Source: Candidatus Poribacteria bacterium
GTDB lineage: Bacteria; Poribacteria; WGA-4E; GCA-2687025
Direction: 5' to 3'
Assembly (NCBI GenBank): GCA_026004875.1
Contig: BPJZ01000012.1
Coordinates: forward strand, 38,499-102,498
DNA length: 64,000 nucleotides
Both the position numbers and the translations under genes were made by a program. The notes beneath the pieces are model-generated. The model was given only the letters and a program-made list of their open reading frames with translations. It did not search any database and was not told the origin of the DNA. Shown in pieces: positions 8,193-17,455 of this stretch (the stretch's first letter is position 1; each line of letters opens with the position of its first letter).

Positions 8193-9362
8193 ATGGGTAC
8201 CGCCGTCTACAAGCCTCTTTCTCAGGGCGTCCAAAAGATGCCGATCTCCGGCATTCGGTATGTGATGGACCTGGCGGCCCGCTATCCGGATGTGATTCAC
8301 CTGGAGGTGGGCCAGCCGGACTTTACAACCCCCCAGCACATCATTGATGCGGCTTATCGGGCGGCCTGTGAGGGCTACACCTCTTATACTCCCAACGCGG
8401 GACTAGACTCCCTTCGGGAGCTGTGTGCTGAGAAGGTCCGGGGGGAGAACGGAATTGAGACGACGCCGGATCGGGTACTCATCACGGTTGGCTCCGAAGG
8501 GGCTGTCGCCAGCACCTTTGTGGCGTTGGTGGATCCCGGCGATGAGGTGCTCATCCCCGAACCGGGGTGGACTAACTTCCGGATGCTTACCTTGGCAAGG
8601 AACGCCATTCCGGTTCCTTATCCCCTGAGCGAGGAGGAGGACTACATTCCCGATCCCCGGGTTCTGGAGCGGTTGGTCACCGACCGAACGAAGCTCTTGG
8701 TGGTCAACTCTCCGGCCAATCCAACCGGAGCGGTCTATCCGGCGGAGGTGATCGAGGCGCTGGTAGAGCTGGCCAACCGGCACGGGCTGTACCTCCTTTC
8801 CGATGAGGCTTATGAGAAGCTGGTCTTCTCCGGCGAGCACGTCAGCCCTGGTCGGTTCGACGCAGAGGGCCGGGTGATCAGCGCCTTCAGCTTCTCCAAG
8901 ACCTACGCGATGACCGGCTGGCGGGTCGGGTTCGCCGTGGCTCCTCCTGAAGTGGCCAGGGCGATGATCCAGCTTCAGGAGCCCTACTACTCCTGTGCGC
9001 CCTCGATCTCCCAGAAGGCGGCGGAAGCCGCGTTGAGCGGTCCTCAGGACTGCGTCGCGGCGATGGTCGCCTCTTATGCTCGTCGGCATCGGCTGGCCGT
9101 CGAGCGGCTCCGGGAGGCGGGACTGCTCGGCTATCAACCGCGCGGATCGTTCTTCTTTCTGGTCAATATTGCTCCAACGGAGATGGACGCCTTTGCGTTT
9201 GCGCGGGCCTGTCTTGAGGAGGCGCGCGTTGCCGTCGCGCCGGGCAGCACGTTTGGCGAGCGGGCCGCCGGAACGGTCCGCCTTTCGATTGCGGCTCCAG
9301 AGGAGAGGCTACCGGAGGGGGTCGAACGACTGATCGCCTTCATTCAGGGCCGGTGCGTTTAA
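8193..9362 (+). CDS. Class I/II PLP-dependent aminotransferase (AspC-like)
   Basis: This cytosolic aminotransferase (389 aa) transfers amino groups between an amino acid, probably aspartate or an aromatic amino acid, and a 2-oxo acid. Visible fold-type I motifs are the NPTG at residues 176-179, D204 in LLSDEAYEKL, and the PLP lysine K236 in FSFSKTYAMTGWRVGF. A ggaggag ribosome binding site precedes the ATG at 8193. Its stop is 1 nt from the lpxB start, so the two are co-transcribed. Exact specificity cannot be decided from sequence. Confidence 0.92.
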   Translation: MGTAVYKPLSQGVQKMPISGIRYVMDLAARYPDVIHLEVGQPDFTTPQHIIDAAYRAACEGYTSYTPNAGLDSLRELCAEKVRGENGIETTPDRVLITVGSEGAVASTFVALVDPGDEVLIPEPGWTNFRMLTLARNAIPVPYPLSEEEDYIPDPRVLERLVTDRTKLLVVNSPANPTGAVYPAEVIEALVELANRHGLYLLSDEAYEKLVFSGEHVSPGRFDAEGRVISAFSFSKTYAMTGWRVGFAVAPPEVARAMIQLQEPYYSCAPSISQKAAEAALSGPQDCVAAMVASYARRHRLAVERLREAGLLGYQPRGSFFFLVNIAPTEMDAFAFARACLEEARVAVAPGSTFGERAAGTVRLSIAAPEERLPEGVERLIAFIQGRCV

Positions 9363-9363
9363 G

Positions 9364-10518
9364 ATGCGAGTCCTTCTGAGCGCGGGCGAGGCCAGCGGAG
9401 ACATGTACGGCGGGGCGCTGGCCGCTGAGCTGCGTCGCCGACTCGGTGAGGGAGCGGAGCTGTTTGGAATGGGCGGTCCCGCGATGCAAAAAGCGGGCGT
9501 CTCTTTGATCGTGGACATCGCCGACTCCTCGGTCATGGGCTTTGTGGAGGTCTTGGGCGCCGTTCCCGCGCTCCTCCGGCGGCGGCGGTTCCTGTTCCAG
9601 CAGGCAAAACAGCGTCGTCCGGACGGAGCTGTCCTGATCGACTTCCCCGGTTTTCACATGGGTCTAGCGCGCAAACTTCGTCGGATCGGGATTCCCGTCG
9701 TTTACTTCATTCCGCCCAAGGCCTGGGCCTGGCGGCCCCGGCGCGCTCGGCGAATCGCCCGGACAACCGATCGGGTGCTGTGCATCTTTCCCTTTTCCGC
9801 CGAGTTTTATCAGAGGGCCGGCGCGAACGTCGTTTACGTTGGCCACCCGCTGGTCTCTCTGCTCTCAGAGCGCTCCCTTCCCTCCCCGCAGGAGGCTCGT
9901 CAACGGCTGGGGCTTTTGGAAGGGGCGCCGGTGCTGGGGCTGTTTCCCGGTTCCCGGCGAACAGAGGTGGAGCGGTTGCTTCCTCCGATGGTAGATGCGG
10001 CTGCCCACCTGAGCGGACAGGTCCCCGGGCTCCGATGCGTCCTCGCCTTGGCGCCGACGCTCTCAGAGTCGGTCTTGGCCCCACTCACGGGCCATCCTTT
10101 TGGCGACCAAGTTCGAGTTGTCCGCGGCGAGTCCCAGACGGTCATGCGCGCTAGCACGGTGCTCTTGGCCAAGTCGGGCACGACCACTCTGGAGGCCACT
10201 CTTTTGGGCGTGCCGATGGTGGTCGCCTACAAGATGGCGCCGCTGACCTTTTGGCTGGTTCGTCGACTGGTTCGGGTTCCCTACAGCGCTTTGCCCAACC
10301 TAGTCCTCGGTCGGGAGGTGGTGCCGGAGCTGTATCAGGAGGAGGTTACCGGCGAACGGCTCGCAGAGCTCCTCCTTCCGCTCCTTACCGATTCTGACGC
10401 CGCCGAGGCGCAGCGCCGAGAGCTGGCCGAGGCGGCTGCCCGGCTGGGTCCCGGGGATGCGATTGCTCGGGCCGCCGATGCCGTCCTGGAACTCCTTGAT
10501 GGGGCAAAGGAGCCGTGA
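9364..10518 (+). CDS. lpxB: Lipid-A-disaccharide synthase
   Basis: LpxB condenses UDP-diacylglucosamine with lipid X to form the lipid A disaccharide at the inner face of the cytoplasmic membrane. The protein (384 aa, normal length) begins MRVLLSAGEASGD, the family signature. It continues with VYFIPPKAWAWRPRRAR, GLFPGSRRTEV and LAKSGTTTLEATLLGVPMVV, all diagnostic of this glycosyltransferase 19 family. It sits between an aminotransferase gene and lpxK, overlapping lpxK by 4 nt, which indicates translational coupling. Confidence 0.97.
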   Translation: MRVLLSAGEASGDMYGGALAAELRRRLGEGAELFGMGGPAMQKAGVSLIVDIADSSVMGFVEVLGAVPALLRRRRFLFQQAKQRRPDGAVLIDFPGFHMGLARKLRRIGIPVVYFIPPKAWAWRPRRARRIARTTDRVLCIFPFSAEFYQRAGANVVYVGHPLVSLLSERSLPSPQEARQRLGLLEGAPVLGLFPGSRRTEVERLLPPMVDAAAHLSGQVPGLRCVLALAPTLSESVLAPLTGHPFGDQVRVVRGESQTVMRASTVLLAKSGTTTLEATLLGVPMVVAYKMAPLTFWLVRRLVRVPYSALPNLVLGREVVPELYQEEVTGERLAELLLPLLTDSDAAEAQRRELAEAAARLGPGDAIARAADAVLELLDGAKEP

Positions 10519-11555
10519 GCCTTTGGTGGCTGGGGAGGCCGTTGGAGCCGGCGGTCTTGTGGGCGGTCCGGCGGCGAAGACGGCACCCCCCAGAGCCGAT
10601 CCGCCTGCCCGTTCCGACGGTCGGGGTGGGTAACCTGGCCGTTGGAGGGACGGGGAAGACCCCTTGTGTCATTGCCCTGGCCCGTCGGGCCCTTGCGTTG
10701 GGCGCTTCGGTGGGGATCGTCCTCCGGGGGTATCGCGCTCGGGTCCCCCGGATCCGGGAAGAGGGTAGCCGCGCCTTTTGGTACGCGCACCTTCCGCCGG
10801 GCGCAATCGCCCCGGTGGATCGGGTCGGCGATGAGGCCCTCTTGATTCGGTCCCGACTACCGGAGGTGCTCCTTGGGGTCGGTCACCCCAAGGCGGCCGT
10901 GGCCGCCCGGCTGGTCCGGGAGGCCTCCCCTTCCCTGGTGATCGTGGACGACGCCTTTCAGCACCTGCGGTTGGCGTACGACCTACAGGTCGTTCTGCTG
11001 GACGCTCGGGCCCCCTTTCACAACGGCCATCTGCTGCCTGCCGGTCGGCTGCGCGAGCCGCCAGAGGCGCTTCAGAGCGCCGACTGGGTTCTCCTGACCT
11101 ACGCGGACGTCGTCCCCGATCTGGAGTTGGTCCGCGATCGGGTCTCCCGGTACATCCCGAGGGAACGTATCCTCTGCGCCCGTCACCGACCTGTCGGGCT
11201 CCGATCCGGTCGGGACGGTTGTCCCCTTCCCTGGGAGGCGCTACAAGGAAGGGAGGTCTGGGCTGTCTGTGGAATCGGCTCCCCCAGCGGATTTGTATCG
11301 ACCCTCTGCCGATTGGGGGCGGTTCCGTCCCTCTGCGCGTATCGGGATCACTACCGATACGGGCCAAGAGACTGGGGACGGCTGGAACGGCTCGCTCAGG
11401 AGCGCCCGATTGTCACCACCGAAAAGGACGCCGTCAAGTGGGGGACAGAGGTCCCGTTCGACTACTGGGTGCTAGAGGTAGAGATGGAATGGGAGCCCAG
11501 GGAACCCCTCGACGCCGCTCTGGAGCAGTTAGTTCGCTCCGGCTCGTCGTGTTGA
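10515..11555 (+). CDS. lpxK: Tetraacyldisaccharide 4'-kinase
   Basis: LpxK phosphorylates the 4'-position of the lipid A disaccharide precursor at the inner membrane. The 346-aa protein has an N-terminal anchor region (SLWWLGRPLEPAVLWAV), a P-loop in NLAVGGTGKTP (about residues 40-50), the VDDAFQH motif at about 144-150, and TTEKDAVKW near the end. The GTG start at 10515 overlaps the lpxB stop. No lpxC/D/A is in the window, although an lpxL-like gene lies at 30.4 kb. Confidence 0.95.
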   Translation: MSLWWLGRPLEPAVLWAVRRRRRHPPEPIRLPVPTVGVGNLAVGGTGKTPCVIALARRALALGASVGIVLRGYRARVPRIREEGSRAFWYAHLPPGAIAPVDRVGDEALLIRSRLPEVLLGVGHPKAAVAARLVREASPSLVIVDDAFQHLRLAYDLQVVLLDARAPFHNGHLLPAGRLREPPEALQSADWVLLTYADVVPDLELVRDRVSRYIPRERILCARHRPVGLRSGRDGCPLPWEALQGREVWAVCGIGSPSGFVSTLCRLGAVPSLCAYRDHYRYGPRDWGRLERLAQERPIVTTEKDAVKWGTEVPFDYWVLEVEMEWEPREPLDAALEQLVRSGSSC

Positions 11556-13531
11556 GCCTGTGGCTAGTTTGTCTCTCTCCGGGAGAGGCGCAGGTTGCCC
11601 TGCGGCTCTTTCGGCCGCAGGAGCTGTTTCGTATCGGGGACGTTACCGTTTTTACGACGGCGCAGCCGGAGCTGACACTGGTCGGTGAGATTCGCTCTCC
11701 AGGCGGAAGGGTTCGGCTGATCGTAGAGACTCCCGACGGAATCCCTCGTCCGGAGTCGCCGGAGCTTCCGCTTCGCCAGTGGACGGTGGACCTAGAGCAG
11801 GTCTATCCCCTTCGGGAGTTGATCCTGCTCCCGGTCATCATCGTCGGAGAAGGCGGAACTCCCCGATCCTACGGTCCTCGAAACGTGTTCTTGCGCCTTT
11901 CGGAGGACGGGAGGACGTTTAGCGATCCGCTGGCGTTTGTGGCCTCCAGCGGGGTTGAGGCTCCAGACAGACGGGTTCGGTTGTCGCTGCCGGAGGGCCT
12001 TCAGGCTCGGTTTCTCCGGATCTTCTGGGAGGACGGATGGCAGCGCCGGGCCGGGGAGGAGGACCTTCCCGACGTGCGGTTGCTAGGCGTTGAGGTGCTG
12101 ACAGCAGACAGGACGCTCCGAGCGCCTCGGCTGGTGCGCGTCACGGCGGAGATCGCCTCTGCGCTTCCGGTTCAGCCGTTTCAATTCAGCGTCCGGTTGC
12201 GCGAGGGGCGCAACGTCGTTCGCTTGGAGGCGCTCCTGGAGGATCGGCCCGACCTGGCCGCCGAGGAGCGCTCCGACACGGCGACTGTGACGGTAGTTTA
12301 TAGGCCGGAGATGCTTCCCGTTCTCGAAGAAGGGACACCGCTCCAACTGAGCGACGGGAGCCGGCTGTTGGTGGAGATTCCTCCCTCCGCGGTGCGGGAG
12401 AGTCTGCGTAGCCTGGAGATTCTTCCAGTGGAGCCGCAGGAGGTCGCCCCGGACACCTATCGGCGCCTGCGCCAGGTGCCCGAGGGCGCCGAGCCGCTGT
12501 TTGCTTATCGGTTTCAGGGGCACTATCAAATTCCCTTTCGCGCGGAGGCTAGTGCCTCGCTTCCTGGTCAGCCACCTTCGCTAGCGGTGGACGGGCGAAA
12601 GGAGCCCCCTTCGGCGTGGGTTTCCAGCTTGGTGCCCTTTCCGATCCGGTGGCGGGTCGACCTCCAGGCGGTCTTCCCCCTGGGGCGGATTGTCCTGTAC
12701 GCTCATCGGGAGGGGGGCGTTTCCTTTGCACCTGCCCGTGCTAAGATATACGTGTCAACGGACGGCGAAACCTTTGAGCTGGCCGCCGAGGTTGCCGAGT
12801 TTCAGGACGAGACGACGAGCATCTTTCTTCCTGGCGGTCCGCTGGCCCGCTGGGTAGAGCTGGTCATCGAAGAAGGAAAGCAGCCCAACGTCGTCCAGGT
12901 CCTGGAGATCGAATTTTACCAGCCGAACGGGCGTCGTATCGTCGCCGAAGAGGTGCGGCCGATTCTTGCGTTTGAGCGGCCCGTTCGGGTAGCGTTACGG
13001 ATAGAGGCGGAACGGCTCGCGGAGGTGCCCCCGGGCGGAGGGGTGGGGCTTTTCCTTTGGAACCCGGCGGCTCGGGAGTGGGAGCCCCTTGCCGTCGAGA
13101 GCGGCGGCCTGGAGGGCCGATCGGAGGTGCTCCTTGAGGGGGAGAGCTCCGTGTTGGGGCCGCTGGCGGTGTTTCCCCTTCAGTCGGTCGGGTTGGTGGG
13201 GCCGCCGTTGACAGCGCAGTGGAGCTTGCGCGGTTTCTCCCCCAACGGGGACGGGATCGCCGATCGGAATCGGCTTCACGTGGCGATTGCTGCGCAAGAG
13301 TGGACTCCGGAGCTGGCCATCTTCCTCTTCGACCTGCACGGGCGACGGGTGCGAACCCTGATGGATCGTCAGGCGGTCTTCACCTCTACGCTCACGGTCG
13401 AATGGGATGGCACCGACGGCAGCGGACGACCGGTGCCGATCGGGGTCTACCTTTATCAGGTGGAGCTGTACCGTCCCGACCGAGGCCAGCCGGAGGCCGT
13501 GGTGAACGGAGTTGTCGGAGTCGCGCGCTAG
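11549..13531 (+). CDS. Secreted multidomain protein: discoidin-like domains and FlgD-like C-terminus
   Basis: This protein of about 660 aa has a hydrophobic N-terminus (LSLWLVCLSPGEAQV) that looks like a short signal peptide. Two beta-sandwich regions resemble F5/8 type C (discoidin) domains: one near VFLRLSEDGRTFSDPL, and one near IYVSTDGETFELAAEVAEF. The last ~90 residues (GFSPNGDGIADRNRL to WDGTDGSGRPVPIGVYLYQV) match the FlgD Ig-like/gliding-motility C-terminal fold often used for surface attachment or sorting. The start is unsure: GTG at 11549 overlaps the lpxK stop, and the frame is open further upstream. The role is probably cell-surface carbohydrate binding. Confidence 0.75.
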   Translation: MLSLWLVCLSPGEAQVALRLFRPQELFRIGDVTVFTTAQPELTLVGEIRSPGGRVRLIVETPDGIPRPESPELPLRQWTVDLEQVYPLRELILLPVIIVGEGGTPRSYGPRNVFLRLSEDGRTFSDPLAFVASSGVEAPDRRVRLSLPEGLQARFLRIFWEDGWQRRAGEEDLPDVRLLGVEVLTADRTLRAPRLVRVTAEIASALPVQPFQFSVRLREGRNVVRLEALLEDRPDLAAEERSDTATVTVVYRPEMLPVLEEGTPLQLSDGSRLLVEIPPSAVRESLRSLEILPVEPQEVAPDTYRRLRQVPEGAEPLFAYRFQGHYQIPFRAEASASLPGQPPSLAVDGRKEPPSAWVSSLVPFPIRWRVDLQAVFPLGRIVLYAHREGGVSFAPARAKIYVSTDGETFELAAEVAEFQDETTSIFLPGGPLARWVELVIEEGKQPNVVQVLEIEFYQPNGRRIVAEEVRPILAFERPVRVALRIEAERLAEVPPGGGVGLFLWNPAAREWEPLAVESGGLEGRSEVLLEGESSVLGPLAVFPLQSVGLVGPPLTAQWSLRGFSPNGDGIADRNRLHVAIAAQEWTPELAIFLFDLHGRRVRTLMDRQAVFTSTLTVEWDGTDGSGRPVPIGVYLYQVELYRPDRGQPEAVVNGVVGVAR

Positions 13532-13560
13532 GTGGCGAACCCTGCAAAGGACCTCATGCC

Positions 13561-14283
13561 ATGAGCGAAAAAACGGGCCAGTACCGCATCCTCATCGCCG
13601 ACGACGACGAGGACATCGTCGATCTGATCGACACGTACCTCACTGACGAGGGCTTTCAGACCGTCCGGGCCTATGACGGCGAGGAGACGTTGGAGAAGTA
13701 CCGCCAGTCGGTCGAGCGCGGCGAACCGATCCATCTGATCCTCCTGGATGTGATGATGCCCAAGATGGACGGCTTTACCGTCTGCCGGCGGATCCGCAAG
13801 GATTCCAACGTCCCGATCATCATGCTGACCGCGCGCGGGGAGGACGTGGATAAGATCGTCGGGCTGGAGCTGGGCGCCGACGATTACATCCCCAAGCCGT
13901 TTAATCCGCGCGAAGTGGTCGCTCGCATCCGGGCGGTGCTCCGTCGCTCCTACGCTACCCCTCAGGAGGAGGGCGAGGCGGAGGTGATCCAGTTCCACGA
14001 CATCCGACTGGATCCGCTCCGTCGGGAGGTGACCGTTCGCGGAAGACCGGTCAACCTGACCGTCAAGGAGTTCGATCTGCTGCACTTTCTGATGAAGCAC
14101 CCCGGGCGGGTCTTCTCACGGCCGCAACTGCTGGATCACGTCTGGGGGGCGGACACCTTTGTCGGCTCCAGAACGGTGGACGTGCACATCCGCCGGCTGC
14201 GGGAGCAGATCGAACCGGAGCCCTCGTCGCCTCGGTACATCCTGACCGTCTGGGGAGTCGGGTACAAGTTTGCCGATGAGTAG
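13561..14283 (+). CDS. OmpR/PhoB-family response regulator
   Basis: This is a cytosolic DNA-binding response regulator (240 aa). The receiver domain (residues 8-125) has the acidic pair in ADDDEDIVD, phospho-acceptor D63 in LILLDVMMPKMDG, T90 in IIMLTARGED and K112 in DYIPKPF. The C-terminal winged-helix domain is marked by VNLTVKEFDLLHFLMKHPG and VDVHIRRLREQIE. No histidine kinase gene is adjacent, so the partner is unknown. The stop overlaps the start of the ThuA-like gene by 8 nt. Confidence 0.95.
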   Translation: MSEKTGQYRILIADDDEDIVDLIDTYLTDEGFQTVRAYDGEETLEKYRQSVERGEPIHLILLDVMMPKMDGFTVCRRIRKDSNVPIIMLTARGEDVDKIVGLELGADDYIPKPFNPREVVARIRAVLRRSYATPQEEGEAEVIQFHDIRLDPLRREVTVRGRPVNLTVKEFDLLHFLMKHPGRVFSRPQLLDHVWGADTFVGSRTVDVHIRRLREQIEPEPSSPRYILTVWGVGYKFADE

Positions 14284-14905
14284 GTCCCCGGAGATCGTCG
14301 TCGTCACGGGCAACCATCCCTTTCGCGAGCGGGCGTTCGATGCGATGCTCCAGGCGCTTCGGGGGGTTTGCGCTCGGCGCCTTCCTTTGGAATCGCTCCT
14401 GACCGAGACGGTCCCCTCCCAGGCAGAAGGGTATCTGTTCTACAACTTCCACCAAGAGGAGCCGGACAGCTCCGTCAGGGGGTGGATCGAGTCGCTCCTC
14501 GAGCGGGGGGTGGGGTTGGTGGTCCTTCACCATGCGCTCTTGGCCTGGCCCACCTGGCCGCTGTGGGATTGCATTGTCGGCGCCTCCGGACGGGACGAGT
14601 TTAGCTACTATCCGGCGCAGCGGCTAACCGTTCGCGTGGCCGATCGGGAGCATCCGATCGTCCGTGGCGTGACCGACTGGGAGATGACCGACGAGACGTA
14701 TCGCATGCCGGAGCCCGGCCAAGGGGTTCACCTGCTGCTGACGACCGACCACCCCAACAGCTCGCGCGCCGTGGGGTGGGCTCATCAGCAGGGGCGGGCA
14801 CGGGTCTTCTGCTTTCAGAGCGGACACGACAACCGCGCTTGGGACCGCTCAGAGTTCCGGCAGGTGGTAGAAAATGCCCTCCTCTGGACAACGGGCCGTC
14901 TTTGA
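14276..14905 (+). CDS. ThuA-like domain protein
   Basis: This 209-aa protein belongs to the ThuA/trehalose-utilisation group of the class I glutamine-amidotransferase-like fold. Visible features are YLFYNFHQEEPDSS, GVGLVVLHHALLAWPTWPLW, REHPIVRGVTDWEMTDETYR and RVFCFQSGHDNRAW, which follow the usual ThuA order. The enzymatic role is uncertain, and sugar or glycoside metabolism is only suggested by family context. The ATG at 14276 overlaps the response regulator stop, so the pair is translationally coupled. Confidence 0.85.
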   Translation: MSRSPEIVVVTGNHPFRERAFDAMLQALRGVCARRLPLESLLTETVPSQAEGYLFYNFHQEEPDSSVRGWIESLLERGVGLVVLHHALLAWPTWPLWDCIVGASGRDEFSYYPAQRLTVRVADREHPIVRGVTDWEMTDETYRMPEPGQGVHLLLTTDHPNSSRAVGWAHQQGRARVFCFQSGHDNRAWDRSEFRQVVENALLWTTGRL

Positions 14906-14907
14906 CG

Positions 14908-15501
14908 CTAACGCTCTCGCAGGCGATCGATCTCTAGGAAGTTTTTGAGTAGCTTTTTTCCCTCGCGGGTGAGGATGGACTCGGGGTGAAACTGGACACC
15001 CCAGATGGGCAGCTCGCGGTGGCGAACGCCCATGATCTCGCCGTCGTCCTCCGACTCGGCGATGACTTCTAGGCAGTCGGGGAGTGACTCGCGTTCGATC
15101 ACCAGCGAATGGTATCGGGTCGCCTCGAACGGCTGCTCCAGGCCGTGCGAAGATCTTCGCGCCCGTTGTGCTCGAATCCAAGAGGTCTTTCCGTGCATCA
15201 GCCGTTTAGCCGCGGACGATCTCGGCCACCGAACGCCTCGCCGATCGCACTGGTGGCCCAGGCAGACCCCGAGGATGGGGACCTTCCCGGCGAAGCGCGA
15301 ACCGTCTCGACGGAGACGCCTGCCTCCGCGCGGCGTGCACGGCCCGGGCGAGATCACAACTCGTTCGGGGCGAAGCGTTCAGCACGCTCCTGAACGCTCA
15401 CCTTGTCGTTCCGGCACGACCTCGAGGTCGGCGCCCAGCTCCCCCAGGTACTGGACCAGGTTATAGGTAAACGAGTCGTAGTTATCGATGACCAGGACCA
15501 T
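14908..15501 (-). CDS. trpG: Anthranilate/aminodeoxychorismate synthase glutamine amidotransferase (indel-damaged)
   Basis: TrpG supplies ammonia from glutamine to TrpE for anthranilate synthesis. The N-terminus from the ATG at 15501 reads [20 protein letters not shown], the classic start. The centre has the oxyanion/Cys motif [10 protein letters not shown]. The C-terminal part carries [12 protein letters not shown] and [13 protein letters not shown] with the catalytic His-Glu. Between about 15180 and 15430 the frame changes several times (for example near EVV/RNDKV and after SPGPCTP), so the sequence as given does not encode a continuous protein, although the total length is in frame. It follows trpE by 48 bp. 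Confidence 0.85.
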
Positions 15502-15549
15502 CGCGAACGGCTCCTTTTGGGTTATTCCAGCCCCCTGATGCGGCCAGTT

Positions 15550-17034
15550 CTAGGCGCGCGGAGGACCGCCTTGGCTTTGTCTGACCGACTCCTGGAACTC
15601 CTTGGCGGGGACCGAGTCGGCAACGATGCCGCCGCCGGCCTGTACGTAGCGCCCTCCCTCCCGTGCATCACCAGCGTTCGGATGGTGATCGCTGTGTCGG
15701 CGTTGCCGCTCGAAGCCGAGAAGTATCCGACTGCGCCGCCGTACGGCCCGCGACGGCGTCGGCTCTAGCTCGTCGATGATCTCCATCGCTCGAATTTTCG
15801 GGCGCGCCGCTAAGCGTCCCGGCAGGGAAGGCGCCCGCAGCGCGATCACGTCGAAGGCGGTCTTGTCCGGTCGCAGCTCTCCAACCACCGGCTCGAGACG
15901 ATGTGCATCACGTGAGAGTATCGCTCGATGATCCATCAGGTCCTCGACCCGTACCGTTCCGTAGCGCCAGACTCGGCCCAGGTCGTTGCGGCCTAGATCC
16001 ACCAGCATGATGTGTTCGGCCCGTTCTTTGGGATCGGCCAACAGCTGCTGTTCCAGGCGGAGGTCCTCCTCCTCGGGAGTTGCGCCGCGCGGGGAGGCTG
16101 CCGGCGATCGGACGCAGTCTGGACCAGTCTCTCTTCGACGCGAACCAGCATCTCCGGCGAGGCTCCGGCGATGTGGAGATCCCCCAGCTCTCAAGAAGTA
16201 CATGTACGGCGAGGGGTTTACCGTCCGCAGGGCGCGGTAAAAGTCGAACGGCTCGACGGTCAGCGGCAGGGCGAAGCGCTGGGAGAAGACGGTCTGAATC
16301 ACATCCCCGGCGGCGATGTACTCCTTGATCCGCCGGACGGAGGCTTCAAACTGTTCTCGTGTCATATTCGACTTGGGAGGAGGGAGCGTCCCCGCACCGC
16401 CGCGCGGCTTGCCGATCCACGGCTGCGGCTGCCGAAGCCGTCCGATCAGCGCCTCGATCTGGCCGATCGCCTCGTCGTACGCTCGATCGGCCTGGGACGG
16501 GTCCTCCACCAGCGCGTTGGAGACGACCTTCACCTTATGAGCCACCCGGTCGAAGACCAGAATCGTCCGCGTCAGCATGAAGATCGAATCGGGAAGTCCA
16601 AGATCGTCTTCGGTGGTGTCCGGCAGCTCTTCGAAGAAGCGCACCATGTCATAGGCCAGGTAGCCGACCGCACCCCCGTGAAAGGGCGGCAGACCGACAA
16701 CCGAGACCGGCCGGTACCGGGCCATCAGCCGCTCCAGCTCCGCAAACGGATCGGTGGCCTCCCATTCCTGCACCCGCGCGGTCTGAGGGTCCAGCAGCCG
16801 GACTCGGTTCCCCTTGCTCGCAAAGACCCAGGAGGGATCGGCACCCAAAAACGAGTACCGAGCGACCCGCTCGCCCCCTTCGACCGACTCCAGCAGAAAG
16901 GCGTAGTCTCCCCGATCGATCTTAAGGAAGGCGGAGACCGGCGTTTCGGTGTCGGCGAGTATCTCCCGGTAGACGGGAACCAGATTCCCCTGTTGGGCCT
17001 TTCGACGGAACTCCTCGCGCGATGGGGTATACAT
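15550..17034 (-). CDS. trpE: Anthranilate synthase component I (C-terminal region indel-damaged)
   Basis: TrpE converts chorismate plus ammonia to anthranilate, the first step of tryptophan synthesis. The N-terminal two-thirds is clean: [17 protein letters not shown] at the start, VGYLAYDMVRFFEELPD, and AAGDVIQTVFSQRFALPL of the chorismate-binding domain. After NPSPYMYFLR (about 16200) the frame flips repeatedly. Conserved pieces such as DPKERAEHIMLVDLGRND, PKIRAMEIIDELEPT and YVQAGGGIVADS still surface, and the whole stays open for 495 codons. The ATG at 17034 shares one base with the hisI stop (TGATG), so translation is coupled. The operon is under the Trp attenuator at 17456-17617. Confidence 0.92.
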   Translation of the reverse strand: MYTPSREEFRRKAQQGNLVPVYREILADTETPVSAFLKIDRGDYAFLLESVEGGERVARYSFLGADPSWVFASKGNRVRLLDPQTARVQEWEATDPFAELERLMARYRPVSVVGLPPFHGGAVGYLAYDMVRFFEELPDTTEDDLGLPDSIFMLTRTILVFDRVAHKVKVVSNALVEDPSQADRAYDEAIGQIEALIGRLRQPQPWIGKPRGGAGTLPPPKSNMTREQFEASVRRIKEYIAAGDVIQTVFSQRFALPLTVEPFDFYRALRTVNPSPYMYFLRAGGSPHRRSLAGDAGSRRRETGPDCVRSPAASPRGATPEEEDLRLEQQLLADPKERAEHIMLVDLGRNDLGRVWRYGTVRVEDLMDHRAILSRDAHRLEPVVGELRPDKTAFDVIALRAPSLPGRLAARPKIRAMEIIDELEPTPSRAVRRRSRILLGFERQRRHSDHHPNAGDAREGGRYVQAGGGIVADSVPAKEFQESVRQSQGGPPRA

Positions 17035-17420
17035 CACTTCCTCCCGTAAACTTGGGCGGGGTCCACCAGTCGTTCTTGGTTGGTGCTCAGGCTCCCGTCC
17101 GGCTGAACCGTCCGGAAGAAGCAGGACCGATAGCCTTCGTGACAGGCAGCCCCCTTTTGAACCACCTGCACCAGGAGCGTATCGCCGTCGCAGTCGAGAT
17201 GGACGGCCTTCACTTCTTGGGTGTGGCCGGAGGTCTCTCCTTTGACCCAAAACTGCTGTCGGGAGCGGCTCCAGAAGGTCGCCCTTCCTGTCTCCAACGT
17301 TCGTCGGACGGCCTCGGCGTTCATCCAGGCCATCATCAGCACCTGGCCATTTTCGGCGTCCTGAACGATCGCCGGAACTAGGCCCTGTTCGTTGAACCGG
17401 ATCGCCTCGAGAATCTCCAT
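17034..17420 (-). CDS. hisI: Phosphoribosyl-AMP cyclohydrolase
   Basis: HisI opens the purine ring of phosphoribosyl-AMP, the third step of histidine synthesis, using Zn and Mg. The 128-aa single-domain protein shows [51 protein letters not shown] and [14 protein letters not shown], covering the conserved Asp/Cys metal ligands. It lacks a fused HisE domain. It is the first gene of an operon with trpE and trpG and lies directly behind a leader peptide rich in Trp codons, so histidine and tryptophan synthesis appear co-regulated here. Confidence 0.95.
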   Translation of the reverse strand: MEILEAIRFNEQGLVPAIVQDAENGQVLMMAWMNAEAVRRTLETGRATFWSRSRQQFWVKGETSGHTQEVKAVHLDCDGDTLLVQVVQKGAACHEGYRSCFFRTVQPDGSLSTNQERLVDPAQVYGRK

Positions 17421-17455
17421 GGACGGTCTCCCTCGTCTCGATTGCTCAAGCGAAA

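Noticed and set aside
11219..11548. Upstream extension of the secreted protein
   Set aside because: This stretch overlaps lpxK in another frame and reads as low-complexity Arg/Gly sequence; the signal-like segment near 11549 is a better start.
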